This document shows, in pieces, positions 53,098 to 61,474 of a DNA stretch of 64,000 nt. The notes beneath the pieces were generated by a model. That model ran no database searches and was not told where the DNA came from. It saw only the letters and a program-made list of their open reading frames with translations. Location: the NCBI GenBank assembly GCA_963784995.1, contig CAWATZ010000011.1, positions 124,001-188,000 of the forward strand. The letters are read 5' to 3'. Position 1 is the first letter of the stretch. Every line of letters begins with the position of its first letter. This DNA is from CAWATZ01 sp963784995. Lineage in GTDB: Bacteria > Planctomycetota > Planctomycetia > Gemmatales > Gemmataceae. The translations under genes were made by a program, and so were the position numbers.

Positions 53098-55791
53098 TCA
53101 CAACATCCCCTCCTCGAAATGGGCGGCATGCCCGCCCGGCACGGGCCGGCCGGCCCGGATCAGCCGCCAGCGCTCGCGGACCACGTCCGGAGCGTAGCGG
53201 CGGTACAGGAAGTCGGCCCGCAGCAGCACCGCTCCCGCGGCGGCCAGCTGCTTCAGCCGGGGCGACAGGCAGAACACCCCCTGGTCCAGCACGATGGTCC
53301 GGCAGTGATCGTCCAGGGCGGTCACCTTCTCGCCATGGCTGGAGACCATCTGCATGCTCTCAAAGCGGCAATTGGCCTTGCCGGGGCAACCGCCGATCAG
53401 GTTGGCATATGCACACGACTCCGCCAGGAACAGGGGCGTGTCCTGGTACACGATCAGCACCGCTTGCTCGCCAAACTCGGCCAGCAGCGAGCGCAGGTTC
53501 GGCAGACCATCTTCCGGCGACAGGGTGAAGCGTCGCGCCCCCATCGCCAGCACCTGCTGGGCCGCGGCTCGGTTGACCACGTAAAGCGACCAGTCGGCGG
53601 CCAGGTCCAGCTCGCCGGTCTGCCCCGTGGCCGGGTCCAGGCCCAGGAAGCTCCAGCCGGAGACGTTGCTCACTTCCCATTTCCGCCAGCCGGCCGCGCG
53701 GAGCCGCTCGGTCTTGTGCCTGAGACCGCGTTCCTCCCACTTGCGCGTCAGGGCCGGCAGGGCCAGCCGGATGCGCTCGCGTCCAAGGATACTGGCCAGC
53801 TCCTCCAGCCGATTGGCCAGGATGGTCGGATGATCGCGGGCGATCTCCACGGTGAGTTCGTCCAGGTCGGCCCAGTCCTCGTTCTGGAAGGCGTCGAGGA
53901 AGCTGATGCGATCGACCTTGAGCAAGAAGCGCAACGGCTGCCGCGGCCGCGGCCGCGATTCCGGAGGAAGCACCGCAGCACGCACCTGGGCCACGACTTC
54001 GATCCGGGCCTGTTCGAGGGCCTGCTCCAGGGCCGATGCCAGCTCGCGCCGGGCCTGGTTCAGCCGGGAAATCGGCACAAAGCGGCTCTCGGGATTGCGG
54101 AACGTCCAGCCCTTCAGACTCAACGCGGTGTCGCCCCAGCGGTCGAAGGCGCTGCGGGCCGCCTCGGCGACGGCAGCGCTGTCGCGGGCCGGCGGGAAGG
54201 GGCCGGGGTGGGATTGGCGAACCGCGTTTTGCCGCGACGCCAACCTCCCAATCACCACCAGCTCCCGCTCGCTCACCTCCACCTCGACGTCGATCTCCTG
54301 CCGAACCCGATACAGCCCCGGTTTCGGCCGCTCGTGGCGATAGCGGCGCTTGACATCCTGCGAGGACGAGCAATAAACTGGCGCCCCGATCGGCAGCTCC
54401 GGGTGCTCGCCCGGCAGAGCGACCTCCACCAGCGAGCCGGCCGGCGCCTGGAACACCTTGCGTGGTTTGCCGTTCCGGCCCTCCAGGACGCACAGCTCCT
54501 CGACCGCGAAGCCGAACGGCTTGCCCAGCACGGGCAAATCGATCTGCAGGCCGTCGTGGACTTCCAGCTCCCGGCGCGTATGAAACCGCAGCCGATCCAA
54601 ATGGCCGCCGTGGCGGACCGCCTCCACAGTGCCGATGCGCGAGCCGCGATGGCCGACGGTGTCGCGGTCGGCCACTTCCTTGTCCTTGTGCGATTGCACG
54701 AACAGGTGCGTCCACGGCCGGCTGAAGACGGTCTGCATGTCGGCCTCGATCCGCGGCCGATCGTGTTCGTCGAGGTTGCCGTCGAGCAGCTTGCGATAGT
54801 AGTCGGTGGTGGTGGCGACGTACAGCGGGCTTTTCTTACGGCCCTCGATCTTGAAGCAGGAGACGCCCGCCGAGCGCAGCACCGGCAGGAAGTCCGGCAG
54901 GGCCAGGTCCTTCATCGAGAAGGGGAAGCCCCGGCGCGGATCGCGCTTGACCGGCGAGCCGTCGCGCAGCGTATCGGGAGCCCCAGTGATCTCGTAGGAA
55001 TCGCGGCAGGAGTAAGCGCACTTGCCGCGGTTGCCGCTGCGGCCCAGTGTCTGCGACGAGAACAGGCACAGCCCGCTGTAGGAGTAGCAGAGGGCGCCGT
55101 GGATGAACACCTCGGTTTCGATGCCGGACGTGGCGGTGATCTCGTCCACCTCCTCCAGCGTCAGCTCGCGGGCCATGACGACGCGGGTGAAGCCCAGCCC
55201 CTGCAGTGCCTCGGCCCCGGCGGCGTTGTGGACGGCCAGCTGCGTGCTGGCGTGCAGCTCCAGCTCGGGGAAGTGCTGCCGGGCGATGCGGTAGACGCCC
55301 AGGTCTTGCAGGATGATCGCATCGACGCCGATGTCGCGGAGGGCGGCCAGGTCCTCGATCAGCTCGGCCAGCTCTTCCTGCTTGACCACCGTGTTGACGG
55401 TGACAAACACCCGGCGGCGCGGCTGGAGACTGTGGGCGTAGGCGACTACCTCGGCCAGTTCATCGAGGGAGAAGTTCTCGGCCTCGGCGCGGGCGGAGAA
55501 TTTCTTCAGACCGAGGTAAATGGCATCGGCCCCGTAGTGCAGGGCGGCGAAGGCGGACTCCGGGCCGCCGGCCGGGGCCAGCAGCTCGACCGGGTGGGTC
55601 GCCGGCTCTCGATCCAGTTGCGGAACGCTGAGCGGCGTTTCCTCGGGCCCGGCGTACTCTCCCTGAGGCAGGTCCGGCTCCGGCGGCAGCTCGGCGACCG
55701 GGGTGAGTCCGTTCCAGCTGGGCGCAGCCGGGGCGGTCGAGCCGTCCGGCTCGGCACTCACCAACGGCAGGTTCAGCAGCGGGGCGCTCAT
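53098..55791 (-). CDS. U32 family peptidase (RlhA/YegQ-like), double length
   Basis: This 897-residue protein starts at MSAPLLNLPLVSAEPDG (55791). An N-terminal disordered, proline-rich stretch precedes the U32 fold: LLAPAGGPESAFAALHYGAD, then IETEVFIHGALCYSYSGLCL and RGKCAYSCRDSYEI, and GVSCFKIEGRKKSPLYV. A collagenase-like second domain follows with a C-terminal Cys cluster (CAYANLIGGCPGKANC). U32 proteins of this type include RlhA, which hydroxylates 23S rRNA C2501 via an iron-sulfur centre. The Cys residues are consistent with that. Members described as peptidases are mostly unproven. Confidence 0.9.
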   Translation of the reverse strand: MSAPLLNLPLVSAEPDGSTAPAAPSWNGLTPVAELPPEPDLPQGEYAGPEETPLSVPQLDREPATHPVELLAPAGGPESAFAALHYGADAIYLGLKKFSARAEAENFSLDELAEVVAYAHSLQPRRRVFVTVNTVVKQEELAELIEDLAALRDIGVDAIILQDLGVYRIARQHFPELELHASTQLAVHNAAGAEALQGLGFTRVVMARELTLEEVDEITATSGIETEVFIHGALCYSYSGLCLFSSQTLGRSGNRGKCAYSCRDSYEITGAPDTLRDGSPVKRDPRRGFPFSMKDLALPDFLPVLRSAGVSCFKIEGRKKSPLYVATTTDYYRKLLDGNLDEHDRPRIEADMQTVFSRPWTHLFVQSHKDKEVADRDTVGHRGSRIGTVEAVRHGGHLDRLRFHTRRELEVHDGLQIDLPVLGKPFGFAVEELCVLEGRNGKPRKVFQAPAGSLVEVALPGEHPELPIGAPVYCSSSQDVKRRYRHERPKPGLYRVRQEIDVEVEVSERELVVIGRLASRQNAVRQSHPGPFPPARDSAAVAEAARSAFDRWGDTALSLKGWTFRNPESRFVPISRLNQARRELASALEQALEQARIEVVAQVRAAVLPPESRPRPRQPLRFLLKVDRISFLDAFQNEDWADLDELTVEIARDHPTILANRLEELASILGRERIRLALPALTRKWEERGLRHKTERLRAAGWRKWEVSNVSGWSFLGLDPATGQTGELDLAADWSLYVVNRAAAQQVLAMGARRFTLSPEDGLPNLRSLLAEFGEQAVLIVYQDTPLFLAESCAYANLIGGCPGKANCRFESMQMVSSHGEKVTALDDHCRTIVLDQGVFCLSPRLKQLAAAGAVLLRADFLYRRYAPDVVRERWRLIRAGRPVPGGHAAHFEEGML

Positions 55792-55894
55792 TTCCCGATC
55801 TCCGTAACACAGTTGAATTTTGATTATGGCAGGCCGCCAGCACAACGGCAAGCCACGCCGCGGCACCGGAGCGCCGGACCGCCGCCCCACCCAT

Positions 55895-55981
55895 CCCCGG
55901 GTTGCGCTGCGCTCCACCCGGGGCTTTACTCCGTTTGCCTTCGGGAATAAAGCCCCGGGTGGAGCGCAGCGCAACCCGGGG
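55895..55981. repeat. Perfect 34-bp nested inverted repeat
   Basis: Arms 55895-55928 and 55948-55981 match exactly, and each folds on itself as CCCGGGT/ACCCGGG. It lies between the divergent U32 peptidase and FGE-like genes, the only long palindrome of the window placed between two gene starts. Confidence 0.95.
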
Positions 55982-56059
55982 ACGAGGTGGCTGGCCGAAC
56001 CATGCCCCGCCTGTTACAGTCAAGGTGTATCCGCTTCGCAGCTTCTGGAGGTGCTCACC

Positions 56060-56899
56060 ATGACGTTTCGGACGCTGGTCACTCTGGCCGCTTTGTTCTG
56101 TCTTGTCCTGCCCCTGGTCCGCAGCGCCGACCCGCCCGGCCCGGCCCCCAGCCGCGAACAGGTGCTGAAACTGTTCGTCGAGGAACTCGTGCCACTCACC
56201 CCCGGTCAGGGCAAGTTCCCGGCCTCCTTCACGATGGGCAACGCCGACAAGAACGCTCCCACCACGGAAAAGCCGGCCGTCAAGGTGACCCTCAAGCGGC
56301 CCTTCGCCATCGGCAAGTACGAGGTCACGCAGGAACTGTATCAGCACGTCATGGGCAAGAACCCCAGCCAGTTCAAGGGCCGGCGCAACGCCGTCGATCG
56401 GGTCAGCTGGGATGATGCCAACGAGTTCTGCCGCAAGCTGACGGAGGAGTTGCGGAAGATGAAGCGGATCGGCCCGGACGAGGTGATCCGTCTGCCCAGC
56501 GAGGCGGAGTGGGAATACGCTTGCCGGGCCGGCACGACCACGGCCTGGTCGTTCGGTGACAAGGAGGCCGACCTGGGCGACTACTGCTGGTACGACAAGA
56601 ACAGCCGGGGCGAAGATCCGGCGGTGGGTAAGAAGAAGCCCAATCCCTGGGGCCTGCACGAGATGCACGGCTACGTCTGGGAATGGTGCAGCGACGCCTG
56701 GTCGCCCAGCCATGAGGGGGCCGACCCCAGCGGCAAACCGCGGAGCGTCCCGGATGCCAAGGAGCGCGTGGTGCGCGGCGGCTCCTACGACGACAAGGCC
56801 GATCTCACCCGGAGCAGTTTCCGGATGGGCAAGCCGGTCGGGACACGCTCTGGCACCCTCGGCTTCCGCTGCGTCAAGGCAAAGGAGGAGGCAAAGTGA
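56060..56899 (+). CDS. Secreted formylglycine-generating-enzyme-like (SUMF1) protein
   Basis: This 279-residue protein has a signal peptide (MTFRTLVTLAALFCLVLPLV) after CTGGAGG. The SUMF1 fold is shown by FTMGNADKNA, KRPFAIGKYEVTQELYQHVM, the VSWDDANEFCRKL block, RLPSEAEWEYACRAGT, NPWGLHEMHGYVWEWCSDAW and VRGGSYDD. True formylglycine enzymes use a Cys pair near the C terminus; here only single Cys residues (FRCVKAK) are seen, so it may be a non-catalytic relative. The stop overlaps the start of the PQQ-like gene. Confidence 0.9.
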   Translation: MTFRTLVTLAALFCLVLPLVRSADPPGPAPSREQVLKLFVEELVPLTPGQGKFPASFTMGNADKNAPTTEKPAVKVTLKRPFAIGKYEVTQELYQHVMGKNPSQFKGRRNAVDRVSWDDANEFCRKLTEELRKMKRIGPDEVIRLPSEAEWEYACRAGTTTAWSFGDKEADLGDYCWYDKNSRGEDPAVGKKKPNPWGLHEMHGYVWEWCSDAWSPSHEGADPSGKPRSVPDAKERVVRGGSYDDKADLTRSSFRMGKPVGTRSGTLGFRCVKAKEEAK

Positions 56900-58123
56900 T
56901 GAAGTGGTCTCTCGGGATCGGATTTCTCGCCCTGCTGTCTGCGTCGCTGGTCGCGGCCGACTGGCCCCAGTTCCTGGGGCCGGAGCGCAACCTGCGTTCG
57001 TCCGAGAAGGGCCTGCTGACGACCTGGCCGGAGAAGGGGCCGGCTGTCGTCTGGGATTACGAGGTTGGCGAGGGCTTCAGCGGCCCGGTGGTGCGCGGCA
57101 ATCGGCTGATCGTGTTCCATCGCGTCGGCGACGAGGAACGGGTCGAATGTCTCGGCGCGGCCACGGGCAAACGGCTCTGGAAGCACGGCAACGACACCAA
57201 TTACAGCGACATGCTGGGCAAGGGCGATGGCCCGCGCTCGACGCCGCTGCTGACCGACAAGCAGGTCTTCACGCTCAGCCCGAGCGGCCTGCTGCTCTGT
57301 CTGGAGCTGGAATCGGGCAAGGAGATCTGGAAGCGCAACCTGGCCGAGGACTATGAGTTGCGGCCCAGTTTCTTCGGCGTGGGCACCTCGCCGGTGCTGG
57401 CGGGGAATCGGCTGCTGCTCAACGTCGGCGCTCGGGGGGCTGGCATCGTGGCCTTCGATCGGGGCACGGGCAAGGAGGTCTGGAAAGCGACCGACGACGA
57501 GGCCAGCTATGCCTCCCCCGTGGTCGCCAACCTGGCCGGGGTCCGGCGGGCGGTCTTCTTCACGCGCACCGGGCTGGTGCTGCTCGACCCGGTCAGCGGC
57601 AAGGTCCACGCCAGCAAGCGCTGGCGTTCGCGCAACCCGGCCTCGGTCAACGCCGCCTCGCCCGTTGTCGTCGGGGACGACGTCTTCCTGTCGGCCTGCT
57701 ACGACACCGGAGCGGTGCTGCTCAAGGCCGGCAAGGACGGCGTTGAGGAGGTGTGGAAGGGCGACGAGAACCTCTCCTGCCACTACACCACGCCGGTGTA
57801 CCTGGACGGCACGCTGTACGGCATCGATGGCCGGCAGGAGCAGGGGGCCCGGCTGCGGGCGGTGGACTGGAAGACCGGCAAGGTCCACTGGACGAAGGAG
57901 GGAATCAACTGCGGCTCGCTGCTGGCGGCCGACGGCCATTTGCTGGTGCTGAGCGAGGATGGCGTCCTGCACCTGGTCGAGGCGACGCCGGCCGCGTTCC
58001 GGGAAAAGGCCAGGGTGAAGGTGCTGCAAGGGACCGTGCCGGGGGCAGATCGCCCTGGCTAACGGCCGGCTCTTCGCTCGCGGCAGCAAGCGGCTGGTGT
58101 GCTGGCAGGTGGCGAAGGAGTGA
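56899..58123 (+). CDS. Secreted PQQ-like beta-propeller protein, frameshifted near 58040
   Basis: Rejoined length about 408 residues. A signal peptide (MKWSLGIGFLALLSASLVAA) is followed by beta-propeller blades with the Trp-docking repeats typical of planctomycete outer-membrane-assembly-protein-B-like proteins: RVECLGAATGKRLWKHGNDT, CLELESGKEIWKRNL, VAFDRGTGKEVWKATDDEA and AVDWKTGKVHWTKEG. The start is the ATG at 56899. A GTG three bases earlier is possible. After VKVLQGTV the frame changes. The true ending (QIALANGRLFARGSKRLVCW) reads to 58123, which indicates one extra G near 58040. Translationally coupled to the FGE-like gene. Confidence 0.88.
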
Positions 58124-58133
58124 CCGGGAGGGG

Positions 58134-58184
58134 GAGCGAACGTTTGAGCTGCGACGTGGTGCAGCGCGGCTCAAACGTTCGCTC
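58134..58184. repeat. 16-bp inverted repeat after the PQQ gene
   Basis: Arms 58134-58149 and 58169-58184 (GAGCGAACGTTTGAGC) are exact reverse complements with a 19-base loop and a palindromic AACGTT in the stem. Located between the convergent PQQ and pilin-like genes. Confidence 0.85.
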
Positions 58185-58190
58185 GCTCGC

Positions 58191-59153
58191 TCACCAGTCG
58201 GACCCGAGCACGTCTGGACCCGCAGTCGGAGCCGGAGAAACAGTCCCGGTGCCGGCAACAAGCGCACCGGAACTAGGAGTAATGACGGCACGCCAGGTTT
58301 TGAGCGACACGCTCGGGCTGGCGTTGTGGACGCTGCCATCTCCCATCAGAACGTTCATGGACGTATGGGGAGTGGCTGAGTTCGTCGTGGAGGGGATGCA
58401 GTTCGCTGGTGTCGGCTGCGGCTGGAACACGGCATTCACGTTGGCCCAGACCCAATTCGGATCGGAGGTGCCGCTGGCGTCGAGATAGGCGACCGGCGCG
58501 TTGGCGGAACGGCCAGCCCCATCGCCCCACGTTCGGACCTCGCCACTCTTACCGCAGACCGAATAGCGCTCGAAGCAGAGGGCCGTATTTGAGGTCCCAT
58601 CCTGGAACGTGGTGGGCATCGTGGGGTGGGGACAGCCATCCCCAAACACCTGGCCGTTGAAACTGTAACTGGTGATGGCGTAACCCGAACCGCTGGAGCG
58701 GGGGGGATTCGGGTTCGTCGTGGCTGTGGGTGTCATGGTTGAGTCCGAAGGACACCGGAAAACCTTTGGCGAACCGACCTGACCTGCTCCATTGAGACCG
58801 TTGCTGCCGGCCGTGCCGTTCCACATTTGCATCAACGCTCCCTGCTCCAGATAGGGGAGGATGTAAAAATGAGTCGTTCCGTCAAAGTTGGCGGCATTGC
58901 CACTGGGGGTGAAGGCCCCCACGGTGCCATAGCCCCTTTCCGTGTAGATGGGCATGTGGCCGAAGGCATCATGGCAGTTGTGCAGTGCCAGGCCGATCTG
59001 CTTGAGGTTGTTCTGGCACTCCGACTTGGCCGCGGCCTCGCGGACTTTCTGGACAGCGGGCAGCAGCAGGCCGATCAGGATGGCAATGATGGCAATGACG
59101 ACCAGCAGCTCGATCAGGGTGAAGGCGCGACGTCTTGGCAGCACTCGGTTCAT
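58191..59153 (-). CDS. DUF1559 type-IV-pilin-like protein
   Basis: This 320-residue protein has the prepilin leader RRRAFTLIELLVVIAIIAIL, with the cleavage Gly replaced by Ala in the window RAFTLIE, followed by the hydrophobic stalk (IGLLLPAVQKVREAAAKSEC). The globular domain ends with the DUF1559 signature NVLMGDGSVHNASPSVSLKT followed by WRAVITPSSG. Hundreds of such genes occur per planctomycete genome. Function unknown, presumably surface or pseudopilus components. Confidence 0.95.
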   Translation of the reverse strand: MNRVLPRRRAFTLIELLVVIAIIAILIGLLLPAVQKVREAAAKSECQNNLKQIGLALHNCHDAFGHMPIYTERGYGTVGAFTPSGNAANFDGTTHFYILPYLEQGALMQMWNGTAGSNGLNGAGQVGSPKVFRCPSDSTMTPTATTNPNPPRSSGSGYAITSYSFNGQVFGDGCPHPTMPTTFQDGTSNTALCFERYSVCGKSGEVRTWGDGAGRSANAPVAYLDASGTSDPNWVWANVNAVFQPQPTPANCIPSTTNSATPHTSMNVLMGDGSVHNASPSVSLKTWRAVITPSSGALVAGTGTVSPAPTAGPDVLGSDW

Positions 59154-59401
59154 CGGTCATCCTCTCGAAGAGCTGCGATCCTCAACGTCCACGAGACCAG
59201 GGACCGCATTTCACCTCTGGATAGAAAACGTATGAGATTGATGATCCCGGGAGGGATTTCAGCGACACAAAGGGGCCAGAAAGGACGACTCTGTCCAAAC
59301 ACTCTCCAGGATACACTGACCGCGACCCCACGACAATGAAAAAGTCTCCATTTTTTCCGGCGGGGTGATAATTGAACACCGGCCGAGACCCTTTGTTTCT
59401 G

Positions 59402-60145
59402 TTACCTGCAAGATTTTCCGTGAAGTGACCGGTCCCGGCAAAGATTGGTCGAGAAAGTTCCGCTCCGGGAGGGGTTGGCTCCCCTCAATACCGTGCCGCC
59501 TCCCGCCAGGAAAACGAGAAAGGCGAAGAAGATCAGGACCAGCATCAGCGCGCAACCCGCGGTGATGCCGGCGCCCACCAGGGTAAAGGTCCCCAGGACG
59601 ATCCGGCCGAGGCTGCGTTCGCTGGGCTTGTCGCGGGTGCGCCAGAACGTGATGGCGGTGCTGACCAGGCTCAGCAGCAGCAGGACCAGGATGCCGGCCA
59701 CGATGGCGTCGGGCTGGCGGTCCGCCAGGGCCACGGCGAAGAACCAGAAGGCGCCGACGCAGCCCAGCACGCACAGCAAGCCCAGACCGATCTTGAGGGC
59801 TCTGCTGTCCTGGTGGGCGTTGTGCGGGCCGAAGCCGGCGGAACGGGGTAGTGGTCTGCGGAGCGGCTCCTCGCAGTAGGGGCAGACCACCCAGCCCGGC
59901 TCGGTGAGCTTGCCGCAGGCGGGGCAAGGGGCGGGGGCGGCAGGTGGAGGCTCTGGCCTGGGAAGAGGCGAGCCGGGAGCGTCCCCGGCCGGTGGTTTCG
60001 CCGGCGGCGCCGGAAGGGTGGCCAGCGCAATCTCCGGGTACGGCACCTGGACCCGGCAGCGCGGGCAGCTCATGCCGGCCGTGGGTGGTTCGACCGGCAG
60101 TCGCAGCCGAACCCGGCAAGATGGACAGGTTACGGTGTCGTGCAT
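59402..60145 (-). CDS. Zinc-ribbon membrane protein
   Basis: This 247-residue protein starts at MHDTVTCPSCRVRLRLP. Three zinc-ribbon-like CxxC pairs are present: CPSC, CPRC and CPACGKLTEPGWVVCPYCEE. Three hydrophobic segments follow: IGLGLLCVLGCVGAFWFFAV, IVAGILVLLLLSLVSTAITF, and one beginning AGCALMLVLIFFAFLVFLAG. It probably senses or organises something at the membrane, but no family with a known role is recognised. The 248 bases between its stop and the pilin-like gene start contain no evident gene. Confidence 0.68.
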   Translation of the reverse strand: MHDTVTCPSCRVRLRLPVEPPTAGMSCPRCRVQVPYPEIALATLPAPPAKPPAGDAPGSPLPRPEPPPAAPAPCPACGKLTEPGWVVCPYCEEPLRRPLPRSAGFGPHNAHQDSRALKIGLGLLCVLGCVGAFWFFAVALADRQPDAIVAGILVLLLLSLVSTAITFWRTRDKPSERSLGRIVLGTFTLVGAGITAGCALMLVLIFFAFLVFLAGGGTVLRGANPSRSGTFSTNLCRDRSLHGKSCR

Positions 60146-60262
60146 CGTCAACGCAGACTTACCCCCTGGCCACAGGCGGCTCGCCTGCGCGCCCCAAAGC
60201 CGGCAGGCGGGCCGCCCGCGGCTCCGATCAATCTTAGAATAGCAGATCGCCGCCCGTGCGCC

Positions 60263-60416
60263 TGGACAAACTCTCATGGAAGACCCGCCGACCCAGGACT
60301 CACGTCCTGGTCTATTGACTGTCGCCCCTTCGGGGCTAAAGACAAGCCCCGAAGGGGCGACAGTCAATAGACCAGGGCGTCAGCCCTGGGGGCCTGCTGG
60401 ACAAACTCTCATGGAA
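60263..60416. repeat. Nested inverted repeat flanked by a 19-bp direct repeat
   Basis: Perfect 32-bp arms 60306-60337 and 60345-60376 contain GCCCC-TTCG-GGGC hairpins. Small outer hairpins (CCAGGAC/GTCCTGG and CCAGGGC/GCCCTGG) extend the element to about 60291-60390. The same 19 bases, TGGACAAACTCTCATGGAA, stand on both sides (60263-60281 and 60398-60416). The right copy contains the start codon of the methyltransferase. This looks like a target-site duplication or a local duplication around the insertion. Confidence 0.92.
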
Positions 60417-61207
60417 TCGATCCCGCGCTCGCCTCCCGACTGGCAGTTGCCCCCCGGGGTCAATCGCGGCCTGTGGGACTATCTGCACGACCCGGCCATT
60501 GCCGCCAACTACGACGCCAGCCTGGCCGGCTCGTCGCTGCTGACCCTGGACGTGGCCTTCGTGCAGCGGCACTGTCCGCCCGGCGCACGGGTGATCGACC
60601 TCGGCTGCGGCACCGGCCGGCTGCTGCCGGCGCTGGCCGGACAGGGCTGCCGGGTGGTGGGTGTGGATCTGTCGGCCCCGATGCTCCGGGTGGCGGCGGC
60701 CAGGGTCCGGCACGCCGGCAGCGCGGTCGCGCTGCTCCAGGCCAACCTGACGGAGCTGGGCTGCCTGGCCGACCAGTCGTTTGACTGTGCCGCGTGTTTG
60801 TTCAGCACCCTGGGCATGATCCGCGGCCGGGACCACCGCGCGACAAATGCTCGGCCACGTCCACCGTCTGCTCCGGCCGGGCGGCGTCTTTATCCTGCAC
60901 GTCCACAATCGCTGGTTCAACCTGTGGAACGGTCCCGGACGGCGCTGGCTGCTCCGGAACGGGCTGCGTTCCTGGCGCGGCCAGGAGGAGCTGGGGATCG
61001 GCTGATGCCAACCCATCAGGGCATCGCCGGCCTGACGCTGCACCTGTTCACCCGGGGCGAGGCGCTCGCTCTGCTGCGGAACGCCGGGTTTGCTGTCCGC
61101 GAGGTCCGACCCGTCAGCTTGCGCCGGACGGCCGGGTGGTGTGTTACCCGCTGTTTGGCTGGCTCAGGGCGTACGGCTACCTGATCGCGGCGGTCCGGGA
61201 AGCCTGA
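60411..61207 (+). pseudogene. Class I SAM methyltransferase broken by three frameshifts
   Basis: The start MESIPRSPPDWQLPPGVNRG leads to a SAM-binding fold (GARVIDLGCGTGRLLPALAG; VVGVDLSAPMLRVAAARV; CAACLFSTLGMIRGRD). The frame then shifts near 60840 (RQMLGHVHRLLRPGGVFILH continues one frame over), back near 61000 (LMPTHQGIAGLTLHLF), and again near 61128 (LAPDGRVVCYPLFGWLRAYG to the stop at 61207). Rejoined it is about a 265-residue methyltransferase. Three independent indels suggest decay or a poor local assembly. An element-bearing duplication covers its start. Confidence 0.78.
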
Positions 61208-61246
61208 GGGGGTGCCCACTGGATTTTGGTGGAGCCAGGTCGCAGT

Positions 61247-61335
61247 CGCCGAGCCGCGCACGCAGCGCAGCGGAGTAAGCGGTCCGCCAGCCCGCAAGAC
61301 CGCTTACTCCGCTGCGCTGCGTGCGCGGCTCGGCG
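61247..61335. repeat. Perfect 37-bp inverted repeat (same family as 52981-53075)
   Basis: Arms 61247-61283 and 61299-61335 match exactly and share 36 bases with the element at 52981. It lies between the broken methyltransferase and the first acyltransferase. Confidence 0.96.
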
Positions 61336-61474
61336 AGCCTGGCAAAATCGAGAGGGACACCCCCCGAGGGAAACTGCGCTTTTGTTTTCTCCCGGACCTT
61401 GCTATGGGGCGACCCGCTGACTTCGGGATGGCTGGGCAAGGATGTCCCCGCCCGAGGAGCAAGGAGGATTCGGG

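Noticed and set aside
53119..55950. 943-codon open frame on the plus strand opposite the U32 peptidase
   Set aside because: It is antisense to a clear family gene and arises from high GC at third positions; its translation has no recognisable motif.
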